Shown: piece after piece, positions 9,825-19,584 of the stretch
Layout of the letters: the number at the start of each line of letters is the position of its first letter
How positions within the stretch are numbered: the first letter of the stretch is position 1
Translations under genes and position numbers: made by a program
The notes under the pieces: model-generated
The model's input: the letters and a program-made list of their open reading frames with translations, nothing else
Told to the model about the DNA's origin: nothing
Databases searched by the model: none
DNA from: Isotricha intestinalis
Lineage: Eukaryota > Ciliophora > Litostomatea > Vestibuliferida > Isotrichidae
Direction of reading: 5' to 3'
Assembly: GCA_023807065.1 (NCBI GenBank)
Contig: JAJJLU010000339.1
Location: 34,322-98,321 of the forward strand
DNA length: 64,000 nucleotides

Positions 9825-10583
9825 TTAAATGTTCAATAAATGTTCTAAGTAATTGTTATTTAAATTAAATTTGATTTTATATTTTGCTTTTGTTCTTTCT
9901 GCACTTTTATATAAGAAATTATCCCCTAAAATTTGTATTTGAATATCATTAAAATATATTTGAAATAAAGAACCAGGTTTTAAAATAGTTTTTATTTGAT
10001 TTTTTTTATTTAATATATTAAATGTTCTTCTACTTTCAAAAATTAATATCCCTCTTATTCCAATATTATTTTTATTATTTGAATTTATTACTTCAATATA
10101 TGATCCATGTAAATCTGCTTTTAATATTTTTAAAGCTATTGAATCTGGATTTAAATTTCCATTTAATAAATTATTTATATATTCATTCCACATTTTATTC
10201 ATTGGTAAAAGTGATTCATATAATATATTATTATCTTTTTTTAATTTAGATATTAAATTTTTTGTGTAATTTGACTTATTTTCTCTTTTCTTATTTTTAA
10301 CTTTTGTTTTTATAAATTTATCTAATACAAATACTTTTTCTGAGGTGTATTCATTTTCAAATACTTTTTCATTAGGAAATAATTCTTTTAAAAATTCTGT
10401 GAGATTATTATATTTATTTTCAGGTAAATTTATATTTAATGTATTATATATATTTTTATCTATAATATTTGAAAATAAATTATCTGTTCTTTCAACTTCC
10501 ATTTCATTATTTTCTTTTTTCTTTTTCTTTTCTAATTTTTTAAAACTATTATCTAAAAAAGTATCAATATCAAAATTCTTCAT
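9825..10583 (-). CDS. POP4: RNase P/MRP protein subunit POP4 (Rpp29)
   Basis: A 252-aa protein whose C-terminal half (about 127-240) follows the Rpp29/Pop4 core: MWNEYINNLL, then LKADLHGSYIEVI, GIRGILIFESRRTFNI, ILKPGSLFQIYF and ILGDNFLYKSAERTKAKYK. These match the human blocks LLKADLHGA, GITGILLQET and LRSSERS. Rpp29 is a Sm-like-fold subunit of nuclear RNase P and RNase MRP, acting in tRNA 5' processing and rRNA maturation. The N-terminal 120 residues are basic and divergent, as usual in the family. Its start codon faces the gene at 10629 across only 45 bases, so the two share a very compact bidirectional promoter. The length is normal and nothing appears broken. Confidence 0.9.
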   Translation of the reverse strand: MKNFDIDTFLDNSFKKLEKKKKKENNEMEVERTDNLFSNIIDKNIYNTLNINLPENKYNNLTEFLKELFPNEKVFENEYTSEKVFVLDKFIKTKVKNKKRENKSNYTKNLISKLKKDNNILYESLLPMNKMWNEYINNLLNGNLNPDSIALKILKADLHGSYIEVINSNNKNNIGIRGILIFESRRTFNILNKKNQIKTILKPGSLFQIYFNDIQIQILGDNFLYKSAERTKAKYKIKFNLNNNYLEHLLNI

Positions 10584-10628
10584 TTAAAAAAAAATATTTT
10601 ATAAATTAGGAAAAAAAATTTAAATTTA

Positions 10629-12062
10629 ATGGAAAATGAAAAGAAATTAGATGATAAAAATATAGAAATAGATAAAATATTTTATAAATTACAAAAAAAA
10701 GAAAAAAAACCATTTAATTTGAATTTATCTCAAAAAATAAAGAAAGAAAATAGAAATGTAAAAAAATTAATAATAAATGCTTTTGGAAAAGAAACAATAA
10801 CAGAAAAACCTGATTCTTTAATAAAATTAGAAAAACAATTACAAACATATTTTTTTGGAATTGAAGGGAATTTTACTCATTTAATCCCAAATTTAAGGAA
10901 TCAATTACTTTTACAAGAAAAAAAAAAATTTGATGAATTAGATAATAAAATTCCTTTTGGTGATTTAACATTTTTTAATCTAACTGAAAATGATAAAAAT
11001 ATTACTATTGAAAAAAGAAGAATGAGAAATATTATTAGAAATGAAATTATAAATAGTTCAAATTTTTCCTTATTAAAAAAAACAAATAAAATTAATAATT
11101 TATCTCAATTAAAAAGAAAGAAATTATTTAAATTTCATTCTCCTAATCAAAGATATAATACTGATATTTATTTAACTTCTTTTTCAAGAGAGGATTCAAA
11201 AAATAATTTTAATCATACTTTATCTTCTTTTAGAAAAATAAAACCTACCAAAACTATCAGTCATAAAATTTTATCTTCTACAAGAAATAATACTTTTACT
11301 TCTTTAGTTGTAGATAAAAAGAATTCAAAAAAAGAAACAATAAATAATTTAAAAAAAGATATTTATAAAAAAAGAATTTGTTATTTAATAAAAGAAAATG
11401 ATCAAAAAAATCAAATTGAACAATATTCTATAAAAAAACCATTAATTTTAGATGCTTATTTAAACGCTTTTAAACAAAAAAAGAATAATTATAAAATAAA
11501 AAATAAGAAATTAAATATAAATTCATTTAAAAAATTAAACAGTAAAGAATTAAAAGAAAAATTAGATGTTTTTTCTTTTCATGAAAATAAAATATCAAAA
11601 AGTTTATATAATATAATAAATAAAAATAAAATTGATAAAGACACAAGTAAATTAAAAAATGATATTGAAGTAGTTTTTGAACAAAAAATAAAAGAAGAAA
11701 AAAAAAATAAAATGTTAAAAAAAAATTCAGATGAAGATATAAAAGAAAATGATAATTCAAATAATCATTTAGTTGATATAGTTAAAAATTCTAAAATAAA
11801 ACAAATTCCAAAAGAAATCAGTTTAAAAAAAGGAATTAAATTAACTCAATATATTTTACAAAAAGAAAATGAACAATTTAATGTTGTTAGAAAAAAATTT
11901 AAACAAGGACTTCAATTAATACAAAATATGAAAAGTAAAATTTATTTTGATCATATTAAATTAAAGAATAAAATCGAAGAAAGAGATAATCATGAAAAAG
12001 AACTTTTAATACAAGAAAAAATTAATTATATGAATTATAAAAAAAATGAAGAAAGTGATTAA
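10629..12062 (+). CDS. Lys/Asn-rich basic protein of unknown function
   Basis: A 477-aa, strongly basic protein with no signal peptide, membrane segment or recognised domain. The N-terminal 150 residues are the least repetitive part (IKLEKQLQTYFFGIEG, FGDLTFFNLTENDKN). A Ser/Thr/Arg-rich middle follows, and then a C-terminal region from about 385 with coiled-coil character (LTQYILQKENEQFNVVRKKF). It ends with two stop codons two bases apart. It is divergent from POP4 across 45 bp, so co-expression is possible, but nothing else ties it to RNase P. Confidence 0.7.
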   Translation: MENEKKLDDKNIEIDKIFYKLQKKEKKPFNLNLSQKIKKENRNVKKLIINAFGKETITEKPDSLIKLEKQLQTYFFGIEGNFTHLIPNLRNQLLLQEKKKFDELDNKIPFGDLTFFNLTENDKNITIEKRRMRNIIRNEIINSSNFSLLKKTNKINNLSQLKRKKLFKFHSPNQRYNTDIYLTSFSREDSKNNFNHTLSSFRKIKPTKTISHKILSSTRNNTFTSLVVDKKNSKKETINNLKKDIYKKRICYLIKENDQKNQIEQYSIKKPLILDAYLNAFKQKKNNYKIKNKKLNINSFKKLNSKELKEKLDVFSFHENKISKSLYNIINKNKIDKDTSKLKNDIEVVFEQKIKEEKKNKMLKKNSDEDIKENDNSNNHLVDIVKNSKIKQIPKEISLKKGIKLTQYILQKENEQFNVVRKKFKQGLQLIQNMKSKIYFDHIKLKNKIEERDNHEKELLIQEKINYMNYKKNEESD

Positions 12063-12170
12063 TAAAATAGTTTTATTTTAATTTTCCTAAAATATTAATT
12101 GAATATTATAAAATATATGAAATAAAAAAAAGAAATTAATTATCATTAATATATAAAAAGATATTATTAA

Positions 12171-13517
12171 TTATTTTGGATTATGATTTACAAAAGTAAT
12201 ATTATTTCCTTGACTTAATGAATTTTCAGAATTTGCTTTTTTATTCGCACAAACATTTAAATTATTTGATTCATTAACAAAATCACTATTTTTCCCTTTA
12301 TCTTCTTCATAAGATTTACTTATATTTAATATATGTTGTTTTCCTCTATTTGTTGCAGCTATAATATTATTAGAAATATAATAATTAATATTAATATGAT
12401 TAAAAGTATCATTTGAAGTATTTATTATCTTATTTATTGTATTATTATTATTTTTCTTATTTAAATTATTAAAAGAATATAAAGGATCACTAATATTATA
12501 CAATTTCTTTTGTCTGAAATTAAAATATATAAAAGGTTTAAACATAAGATCTTTTTTTAATATTTTCTTTGGTTCATATTTTTGACAAAAAATTTTAGAA
12601 AAATTATCTTTAACTCCCTTATTTATTTTATAGCCATATAAAATTAATAAAGTTTTATATTTCAATCTTAAATAAGTAGTTTCCCCTAAAAAAATATAAG
12701 AAGTGTGATTATAAATTAAAGCACTGACAAAAAAAATAGTAACAATATTAATAAAATTAAATAAGACTGAGAGAATAATTTCAATTTTTTTTTTAAAATT
12801 GATAATTTTAAAAAGACAAACAATAAAATTGAATATAGAATGAATATTAAAAAAGCAGATAAAAAAATAGAAGAATTTATAATTATTTAATCCAATACAA
12901 TTTCCAACCCAAGGACAATGATGATCCATTTTTTCAACACAAATATTACATTTACTACAATGAGTACAACCTAAAGGTCTTGTTATTAAACATGTTGAAC
13001 AAACTTTTAATATTAATAATTGACCTCTAATAACTATTAATTTTTCTTTAAATTTATAAGGAAATGAAGAATTCTTATAATTTTTTTTTGTTTCATTTTG
13101 ATTATTATCTATATTTGGAGGTAATATTCCAGGAGAAGAAAATATACAAATTAAACATAATATTAAACTTATTGTTAATAATATTGATTCTATTATTATT
13201 ATTTTTTTTTTTTCAAGAAATATTATTGATAAAATATATTTTATTAAGAAAAATAATATAAATATTAATCCATGATGATATTCTGAACCTATGTGAATTA
13301 TTGAACAATATTTTTTTTTGTTAAAATTTTTTGATTGAAATGATGGAGATAAAATTTTTTTTTTGTTTATTAATTCTATTCTTGATAAGTTATTTTGGTT
13401 ATTTACTATAGAATTTTGTTGATTGTAATTTAAGTTCATTGAATTTTTTGATATGAAATTATTGTCCAAAGGAATATTTTTTTCATTTGAATTCAGCTTT
13501 TTTACTAATTTACTCAT
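12171..13517 (-). CDS. DHHC palmitoyltransferase
   Basis: A 448-aa protein with the full DHHC cysteine-rich domain. CSTC, CTHCSKCN and then DHHC at 198-201 sit in the family context CVEKMDHHCPWVGNCIGLNN. Two hydrophobic segments precede it (about 78-130), with SPGILPP after the second, and two follow (about 213-280), giving the usual four-span topology with the active site facing the cytoplasm. Cys201 would be autoacylated and pass the fatty acid to substrate cysteines. The C-terminal 150 residues are Asn-rich and poorly conserved. Candidate substrates in this window are the MGxxxC proteins starting at 28713 and 59401 and the Cys-tailed Rab, though that link is only inference. A 363-bp gap separates it from the divergent gene at 13881. 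Confidence 0.92.
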   Translation of the reverse strand: MSKLVKKLNSNEKNIPLDNNFISKNSMNLNYNQQNSIVNNQNNLSRIELINKKKILSPSFQSKNFNKKKYCSIIHIGSEYHHGLIFILFFLIKYILSIIFLEKKKIIIIESILLTISLILCLICIFSSPGILPPNIDNNQNETKKNYKNSSFPYKFKEKLIVIRGQLLILKVCSTCLITRPLGCTHCSKCNICVEKMDHHCPWVGNCIGLNNYKFFYFFICFFNIHSIFNFIVCLFKIINFKKKIEIILSVLFNFINIVTIFFVSALIYNHTSYIFLGETTYLRLKYKTLLILYGYKINKGVKDNFSKIFCQKYEPKKILKKDLMFKPFIYFNFRQKKLYNISDPLYSFNNLNKKNNNNTINKIINTSNDTFNHININYYISNNIIAATNRGKQHILNISKSYEEDKGKNSDFVNESNNLNVCANKKANSENSLSQGNNITFVNHNPK

Positions 13518-13880
13518 TATTATTCATAATTTTTTTTTTATTTGTTTTTATTATTGTTTATATTTTATTTGATAATGTTTTATGCAAAAATTAATTATTG
13601 TTAATGTACTCAAAAGAAAGAATGGTTTATTTTATGATATAATCTTAAATTCAATTAAATCATATTATAAAGTTATATATTTAAGTTAAAAGTTTTATTC
13701 TAATATTATAATATATTTAACATCATCAAATTAAAAAATAAAATATTTCAATTAAAAACTTATAAATTGTTTAATTAAATAAATAATTTGGGAAATGATT
13801 GTGAATTAAAAATTCCAAATAATTAAATAAATATAAAACCAAAAAATAAATTAATAATTAAAGGTAAAAAGATATAAAAA
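13518..13880. promoter_or_regulatory. Shared divergent upstream region
   Basis: This gap separates the divergent starts of the DHHC gene and the type I membrane protein gene, so both promoters must lie here. The sequence is nearly pure A/T with no motif I can name. Confidence 0.35.
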
Positions 13881-16568
13881 ATGAAATTTCCCAGAATAAA
13901 AATATATATCTTAATAACATTAACAATAATAACATATGAGAAAATATTATTTTCACAATCAAATAGAAATTTACAAGAATCTGAAGAAGAAGAATATTAT
14001 GATGACGAATATGTTCCAATAGAAACATATCAAAGAAGATCAATAAGAATAGGAACAGAAAGAGGTTCAGTATATAAAATATTTAAATATTTTATTTCTC
14101 CAATAAAAGGTCAAAAAACAAATTTAACAATAGATTTTTATTCAAGAGTAGAAGATGATGTTACATTATATATTTATACTGATGAAGAAGATATATATTA
14201 TGATCCAAAAAATAAAGTATTTAAAGATTCTATTTATGAAGAACAATGTTATAACCAAGATCAAATTATTATTACTGAAGGTGATTTTTTATCTGAAGAA
14301 GGATATATTTATTTAGTTTTTTCTGCTCCTGAAGTAGGAGATTTTAATACTTATATAACTTTATCTTTAGAAAATGAATTATATGAAGTATTTTATATTT
14401 TCAGATATACTTATTATAATAATGAAGCTAAAACTTATTATTTCCATATTAATAGTCATGATGAAAATGTTAATTTATATTTGCAGTTTCAATCTTTAAT
14501 TTCTGATCCTGATTGTAATATTAAAATTACTACTGATGATGAATTTCAAAATATTAAATTTTCAGCACATTTAACTCAATTACAATATGGTAAATTTATT
14601 TCTCTTGAAAAAGGTCAAGACTATTATATAGAATTAACTTTAGATCGTCAAAGACACTATAGTCATGGATATCATTTTGATATTGCTTTCTCATTTAATA
14701 AATACGATGAGCCTATTATTATTGATTTTGAAGAAGGTTTTTCAGAAGAAGCTCCTATTATTATTTCTCAAGATTTATTTTTTTTTATGGATGTTTCTGA
14801 ATTAGAATATGATAATGTTTTAATAAGAGGAAATTATGTTTATAATAAAATTGAAAGTTATTCTTATTGTTTTTATGATAAATCTTCTCCTCATTCTGCT
14901 GTTTTAGATTTTAAAAAAAATGATTTTAAAAAATTAAAAGAAAGTGATTTTACTTCTGTTGCAAGTGATGTATATCTTAAAATTCCTAGAAATAATAATG
15001 ATAAGGATAAAAAAATTTTAGGATTTAAAGTTAAATTTAATGCTACTGCTATTAATATGTATGATAATATTGAAAGATTTTATATGATTAAATTATTGAA
15101 AGATCCATTATCTTGGAGTAATTTTAATTTTGAAAATGAAAATATATTGTATTTAACTCAAAGTGATTTTGAAAAAAATAATGGTAATGTTTTAATTACT
15201 TCTACTAGTAATTTAAATGGTATTATTATATTAGATTTTAGTAAAGAAGATTCTGATGCAGAATATTTAGATTATATCCCAATATATAAAAACCAATTTT
15301 ATATATTTGATAAGAAAATATTACCTGATGAATTAATTTTAATTATAAATGAAGAGGAGTCTTATTGTGAATTTAAACACAGATTTTTTAATGATATAGA
15401 AATATTATCAAATTTATTTGATTCATATGGTAGATTATTTACTATAAATGATTGTGGAAAAACATATTTAATGTTTTCACAAGAAAATGAAAACCCATCA
15501 GAAGAAGAAAAATCATATATTTATTATAGACAAGTATATGGAGATGCACAAGTATTTTTTGGAAGAATGTATGAATATAATAATGAAATAGAATCACTTT
15601 TAAATCCAAAATATTTTTATGAAAGTTTAAGTTTATTTGACGCAGATGAAGAATTTTATTTAAAAATAATTTGCTCAAAACCTTCTAATATACATTTAAT
15701 ATATTTTGATTCAACTAATACTTTTACTGCAGATACAGGTAATTTTTATCCTATTTATTTAGATTCTAAAGCAAAACCTTATGATGAAAGAGCTTTAGAT
15801 ATGATTAATAGGAAATTTGATTTTGAATTAGAATTAATAAAAGATAAAACACAACACATTCAAAGTTTTAATTTTGAATTTCAAGAAAGAAATGTTGAAA
15901 TGAATTTAAAAAATCCAAAAGTACATTTTTCAGTTACAATGGTAGAAAATGAATTATTAGAATTTAGTGAAATAAAGGGAAAAAATTTAGTATTTTTTAA
16001 AATAGATTTAGAAGAAGAAGAATATGTAAGATATGAAGAATCAATAAAAATAACAGATGTTCCTACAAATAAAGTATTAATATTTCCATTTGAAGAGAGA
16101 TTAATGGTTCAAACATTTATATTAAAAAATCCTTTTGATAGAATGTGTTTAATATGTATATATAATGATTATAGTTCAGTATATATTCATCCAATTCGTG
16201 GATCATGCTTTTATTTAAATGAAAGAGAAACAAAAACTTTAAATTTTCAATTTGGTAATTTATTTAGATTTTGGAGTTCTATTGGAAATGAAGAATTTTA
16301 CACTGTTTTATATGTTGATGATAATATTGAAATTGATTATAAAATTGAAGAAGGTGAAGATCCTGGTTATGATGATTCTGATGAATTTGATGAGGAAGAA
16401 AATGAACCTGAAGAAATTAATGATATTATTAATCCTACTACTTTAAATATTTTAATTTTTATTTTTCTGTTTCTTATATCTTTGGGAATTATTATCATTT
16501 TAAGAATTACTAAATTTAATGATGGCCTTAGTGAAATGAAAAGTTATCAACTTGACATTGATAATTAA
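13881..16568 (+). CDS. Large type I membrane protein with acidic ectodomain
   Basis: An 895-aa protein with a clear N-terminal signal peptide (hydrophobic core about residues 8-26, then FSQSNRNLQ). The ectodomain is long, acidic and rich in Tyr and Phe. A single transmembrane helix lies near the C-terminus (about 853-875, LIFIFLFLISLGIIIIL), followed by a short cytoplasmic tail. The ectodomain looks all-beta and may hold tandem modules: segments of the form VTLYIYTDEE and VNLYLQFQS recur about 90-100 residues apart, recalling bacterial PPC-type or jelly-roll repeats. Cysteines are few. No catalytic motif is seen. A surface receptor or adhesin role is a guess from topology only. Confidence 0.75.
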   Translation: MKFPRIKIYILITLTIITYEKILFSQSNRNLQESEEEEYYDDEYVPIETYQRRSIRIGTERGSVYKIFKYFISPIKGQKTNLTIDFYSRVEDDVTLYIYTDEEDIYYDPKNKVFKDSIYEEQCYNQDQIIITEGDFLSEEGYIYLVFSAPEVGDFNTYITLSLENELYEVFYIFRYTYYNNEAKTYYFHINSHDENVNLYLQFQSLISDPDCNIKITTDDEFQNIKFSAHLTQLQYGKFISLEKGQDYYIELTLDRQRHYSHGYHFDIAFSFNKYDEPIIIDFEEGFSEEAPIIISQDLFFFMDVSELEYDNVLIRGNYVYNKIESYSYCFYDKSSPHSAVLDFKKNDFKKLKESDFTSVASDVYLKIPRNNNDKDKKILGFKVKFNATAINMYDNIERFYMIKLLKDPLSWSNFNFENENILYLTQSDFEKNNGNVLITSTSNLNGIIILDFSKEDSDAEYLDYIPIYKNQFYIFDKKILPDELILIINEEESYCEFKHRFFNDIEILSNLFDSYGRLFTINDCGKTYLMFSQENENPSEEEKSYIYYRQVYGDAQVFFGRMYEYNNEIESLLNPKYFYESLSLFDADEEFYLKIICSKPSNIHLIYFDSTNTFTADTGNFYPIYLDSKAKPYDERALDMINRKFDFELELIKDKTQHIQSFNFEFQERNVEMNLKNPKVHFSVTMVENELLEFSEIKGKNLVFFKIDLEEEEYVRYEESIKITDVPTNKVLIFPFEERLMVQTFILKNPFDRMCLICIYNDYSSVYIHPIRGSCFYLNERETKTLNFQFGNLFRFWSSIGNEEFYTVLYVDDNIEIDYKIEEGEDPGYDDSDEFDEEENEPEEINDIINPTTLNILIFIFLFLISLGIIIILRITKFNDGLSEMKSYQLDIDN

Positions 16569-16726
16569 ATAAATGCTTTTTTTTGCTATTTAATTTTAAT
16601 TGTGTTTTTTTATTATTTTGAAAGTTAAAAATAGAGAAAATTGATTTGTGTTTTTTTTAAGTTATTTAATTTAAATTTTTAAAAATAATTCTTGTTATTC
16701 TTTTTTTAATTATTCTATTATCTTTT

Positions 16727-18262
16727 TTAAATTTTTTCTAAAATATTATTCTCATTTTTAACAAGAAACTCCTTATTATTTTTAATAAAAACATATTTTA
16801 ATTCTTGAATATTTTTCAACTCATCCAAATTAACATTTCCATTTTCAACAAATAAAAACTGTGGTTTTATTTTTTTAACAAAATCCAAAATATCATTATC
16901 AAAATCACATAAAACATAGCAATATAAATATCTTTCTGCATTCAAAAATTCTAAATCGTTTTTTTTATCAATAACAGCTTTAAAAAAATTATTAGGAATA
17001 TCATGAACAACATCTCCTTTAATTTGACTAGTTTTATTTAAAATATCATTTTTACTTTTAAAATAATCCCAAAATTCATCGAATTCAGCATCAAATTGCA
17101 TTTTAATATCATTATCCTTAGAATCATTTAAATAATTTCTAATTAATTGTTCTAATAAAGGAAAAGCAATTCTTTTACATTCAGCAAGAAAAACAGGTTT
17201 AATTTCATATGTCCAATTCATTGTTTGATGTTCTTCAATATTTATTTTTTGTAATAAAGGCATTTTATCAAATATATTTGTCCAATCATATTCTGAATCA
17301 ATGTCTTCACAAGTAGCATTTATTATTTTTATTTTTGGACAATTTATTTCTTCTAATATAGGAAATAAATAATCTGAAGAAATATCATAAAAAATTATTT
17401 CTTGTAAATTTACACATTTTGATAAAAATGCTTTTATTTTTGCTTCTGATGATTCATCATCATAATTTATTATTATTCCTTCTACTTTTGTTATTTTTGA
17501 TAAATCAAAATTTTCTGTTATTTCTCCTTCAAAATCTGATAGATTAAATACTGTTGCATTTGGTAAGGGAATTAAATATTGAATTTTTCCATGAGGATAT
17601 ATTTCTAAACTTTCTTTATTTAATTCCATTAATTCTTTTAATTTTTCATATTCTTCTGTTCCATACCATTCTAATTTCTTTATTCTATTTTTATATTTTT
17701 TTGAATATTCTAAAACACTTTCATATGGAATATTATTTAAATTTATGTGATTTATTAATGGACTTTCTATTTGCTTTTCTATTAGTTCTTTTGATAAGAA
17801 ATCAAATGAATTTTCATCTATAATATTTGGAATATATTTAAATAAATCTAAATTATTTATATAGTCTAATTCTTTGTTTTCATAAATTTCATATTGGAAT
17901 GATGAATAAGTTATTTGAGATAATATTATTTTGTGTAATTTTATATCATTATTTGTATCTAATTTCATATAATATAATTCTTTGTTTTTCTGTTTTTCAT
18001 TTATAAATGTTGAAACTGATTTTGCAAAATTTTCATCTGTGATTTCATCTTTTTCTCTTAAATCATTTAAACATATTTTATTAAAGTAATTTACATATTT
18101 TGAATCTAATATTGAGGAAAGAATGGTGAATTTATTGAAATATTTAAGAAATAATTTAGTTTGCTCAACATCAATATTTAATTTTGAAGAAACTTTTAAA
18201 ATTTCATCATTACTTTTACTTTTAATAGCGTTTTCAATTATTTCTAAAATGGAATTTTCCAT
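16727..18262 (-). CDS. Leucine-rich-repeat-like protein
   Basis: A 511-aa soluble protein. The first 200 residues are helical and include an ankyrin- or death-fold-like start (IENAIKSKSNDEILKVSSKL). Between about 230 and 360, regularly spaced L/I-x-L/I patterns (ATVFNLSDFEG, VEGIIINYDD, VNLQEIIFYDIS, LQKINIEEH) suggest degenerate leucine-rich repeats. A final pair of similar strands lies near the C-terminus (KPQFLFVEN, LKYVFIKNN). I see no membrane helix or catalytic motif. LRR proteins of this kind usually mediate protein contacts; no specific role can be given. Its start lies 119 bp from the divergent WD40 gene at 18382. Confidence 0.65.
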   Translation of the reverse strand: MENSILEIIENAIKSKSNDEILKVSSKLNIDVEQTKLFLKYFNKFTILSSILDSKYVNYFNKICLNDLREKDEITDENFAKSVSTFINEKQKNKELYYMKLDTNNDIKLHKIILSQITYSSFQYEIYENKELDYINNLDLFKYIPNIIDENSFDFLSKELIEKQIESPLINHINLNNIPYESVLEYSKKYKNRIKKLEWYGTEEYEKLKELMELNKESLEIYPHGKIQYLIPLPNATVFNLSDFEGEITENFDLSKITKVEGIIINYDDESSEAKIKAFLSKCVNLQEIIFYDISSDYLFPILEEINCPKIKIINATCEDIDSEYDWTNIFDKMPLLQKINIEEHQTMNWTYEIKPVFLAECKRIAFPLLEQLIRNYLNDSKDNDIKMQFDAEFDEFWDYFKSKNDILNKTSQIKGDVVHDIPNNFFKAVIDKKNDLEFLNAERYLYCYVLCDFDNDILDFVKKIKPQFLFVENGNVNLDELKNIQELKYVFIKNNKEFLVKNENNILEKI

Positions 18263-18381
18263 TTTTTAAAAATAAAAAAACTCAAAAAAAAAAAAGAATT
18301 ATAAAAACATAAAAATGAAGTATCCAAAAAAATCTTTTCTAAAAAACACAAAAAAAAAATTAAATAAATAAATAAAAAAAT

Positions 18382-19395
18382 ATGTTACGTTTTGGAATAG
18401 GACAAGGAAAGACAAGAGGAGCATCAAATTTTACAGTATTAACATCAGCAGAGAGAGCATCATCAATAACATTATTATCAGATAATTCAATAGCTGCAAT
18501 AGATGAATATGATTTAGTAATATGTAATTCTGAAACATTTAATGTTGAAAGTCGTTTTCCATATTCAATTTTTTTATATGGAATATTAGAATTACCAAAT
18601 AATAAAATTGCTTGTCCAAGTGAAGATTCAAAAATAATTATTGTGAATAAATTAGATAATAATAAATTAGAATTATATCAAACTTTAGAAGGTCATAATC
18701 AAAGAGTTCATCAAGTAATATTATTAGAAAATAAAGATTTATGTTCTTGTTCTTTTGATGGTTCAATTATTATTTGGAAATTAAATGAAGAAAATAAATA
18801 TATTTTACATAAGAAAATTATTGTTGGTGAAATAAGACAAAGTACAAAATTTGATATGAAAACAATGAAAATGGAAAGTGTTGAAGCTGCAAGATTTATT
18901 GATTCAATATGTCAAGTTTCAAGTAATTTAATTTTATGTTCTTCTAATTCTTTTGTTGAAAAACCAGGATATGTTAAATTTGTTAATATTGATAATGGAA
19001 CTATAGAAAAAAAAATAATGTTAGAAATAGGAAATTGGATTACTATGGTTAAAATTAATGATGATAATGTTTTTATTGGAGGATTAAATTTAATATATTT
19101 AATTAAAATTAGTGAAATGAAAAAAGTAAAAGAAATAGATTGTAAAATTAGAAGAAGTGGAAATGTTACTTGTGTTTATAAAAGTAAAGATAATAAATAT
19201 ATTTATGCTGGTATTACTGAAGGTTCTGGTGATAATGCTTCTTCTAGATTGTTTAAATATGTTATTGATGGTGATGATGTTAAAGAAGAAAAAAGAGGTT
19301 TTGATGAACCTGATCTTATTTCTTGTATTTGTAAATTAGATAATGGAAAAATTATCACTGGACCTAAAGTTAAAGTCATTGATGATTTAGTTTAA
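18382..19395 (+). CDS. WD40-repeat protein
   Basis: A 337-aa protein made of beta-propeller blades. The clearest WD40 unit is at about 103-138 (LEGHNQRVHQVILL ... CSFDGSIIIWKL), with the GH and IW landmarks. Weaker blades surround it (SITLLSDNSIAAIDEYDLVIC; MVKINDDNVFIGGLNLIYLI; VTCVYKSKDNKYIYAGI). There is no extra domain. The length suits a single 6- or 7-bladed propeller used as a protein-binding platform. The partner is unknown. It is divergent from the LRR-like gene with a 119-bp gap, and it ends in TAA about 190 bases before the convergent CBM20-EEP gene. Confidence 0.75.
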   Translation: MLRFGIGQGKTRGASNFTVLTSAERASSITLLSDNSIAAIDEYDLVICNSETFNVESRFPYSIFLYGILELPNNKIACPSEDSKIIIVNKLDNNKLELYQTLEGHNQRVHQVILLENKDLCSCSFDGSIIIWKLNEENKYILHKKIIVGEIRQSTKFDMKTMKMESVEAARFIDSICQVSSNLILCSSNSFVEKPGYVKFVNIDNGTIEKKIMLEIGNWITMVKINDDNVFIGGLNLIYLIKISEMKKVKEIDCKIRRSGNVTCVYKSKDNKYIYAGITEGSGDNASSRLFKYVIDGDDVKEEKRGFDEPDLISCICKLDNGKIITGPKVKVIDDLV

Positions 19396-19584
19396 AATTT
19401 TAATTTATTTATTTAAAAATTTATGAGGGATATTTTTTATTATTTATTTTAAAAAATTAATTTATGTTTTTTATTATTTTTTTTAAATTGTTTAATATAA
19501 TTTTAATTCATTTACTCAAATTAATTGGTTATAAATAATAAATAAATAAAACCAAAAAGATAATAAATTTAAATATTAAATTTT

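Noticed and set aside
9739..9828. Short plus-strand frame starting MVSDYSENYKF between the NADAR-fusion gene and POP4
   Set aside because: Only 29 codons with a Lys-rich tail, overlapping the 3' end of POP4; too short to support.
10584..10628. A named promoter motif in the 45-bp POP4 divergent gap
   Set aside because: The gap is only A/T-rich sequence; the region must act as promoter for both genes, but no motif can be singled out.
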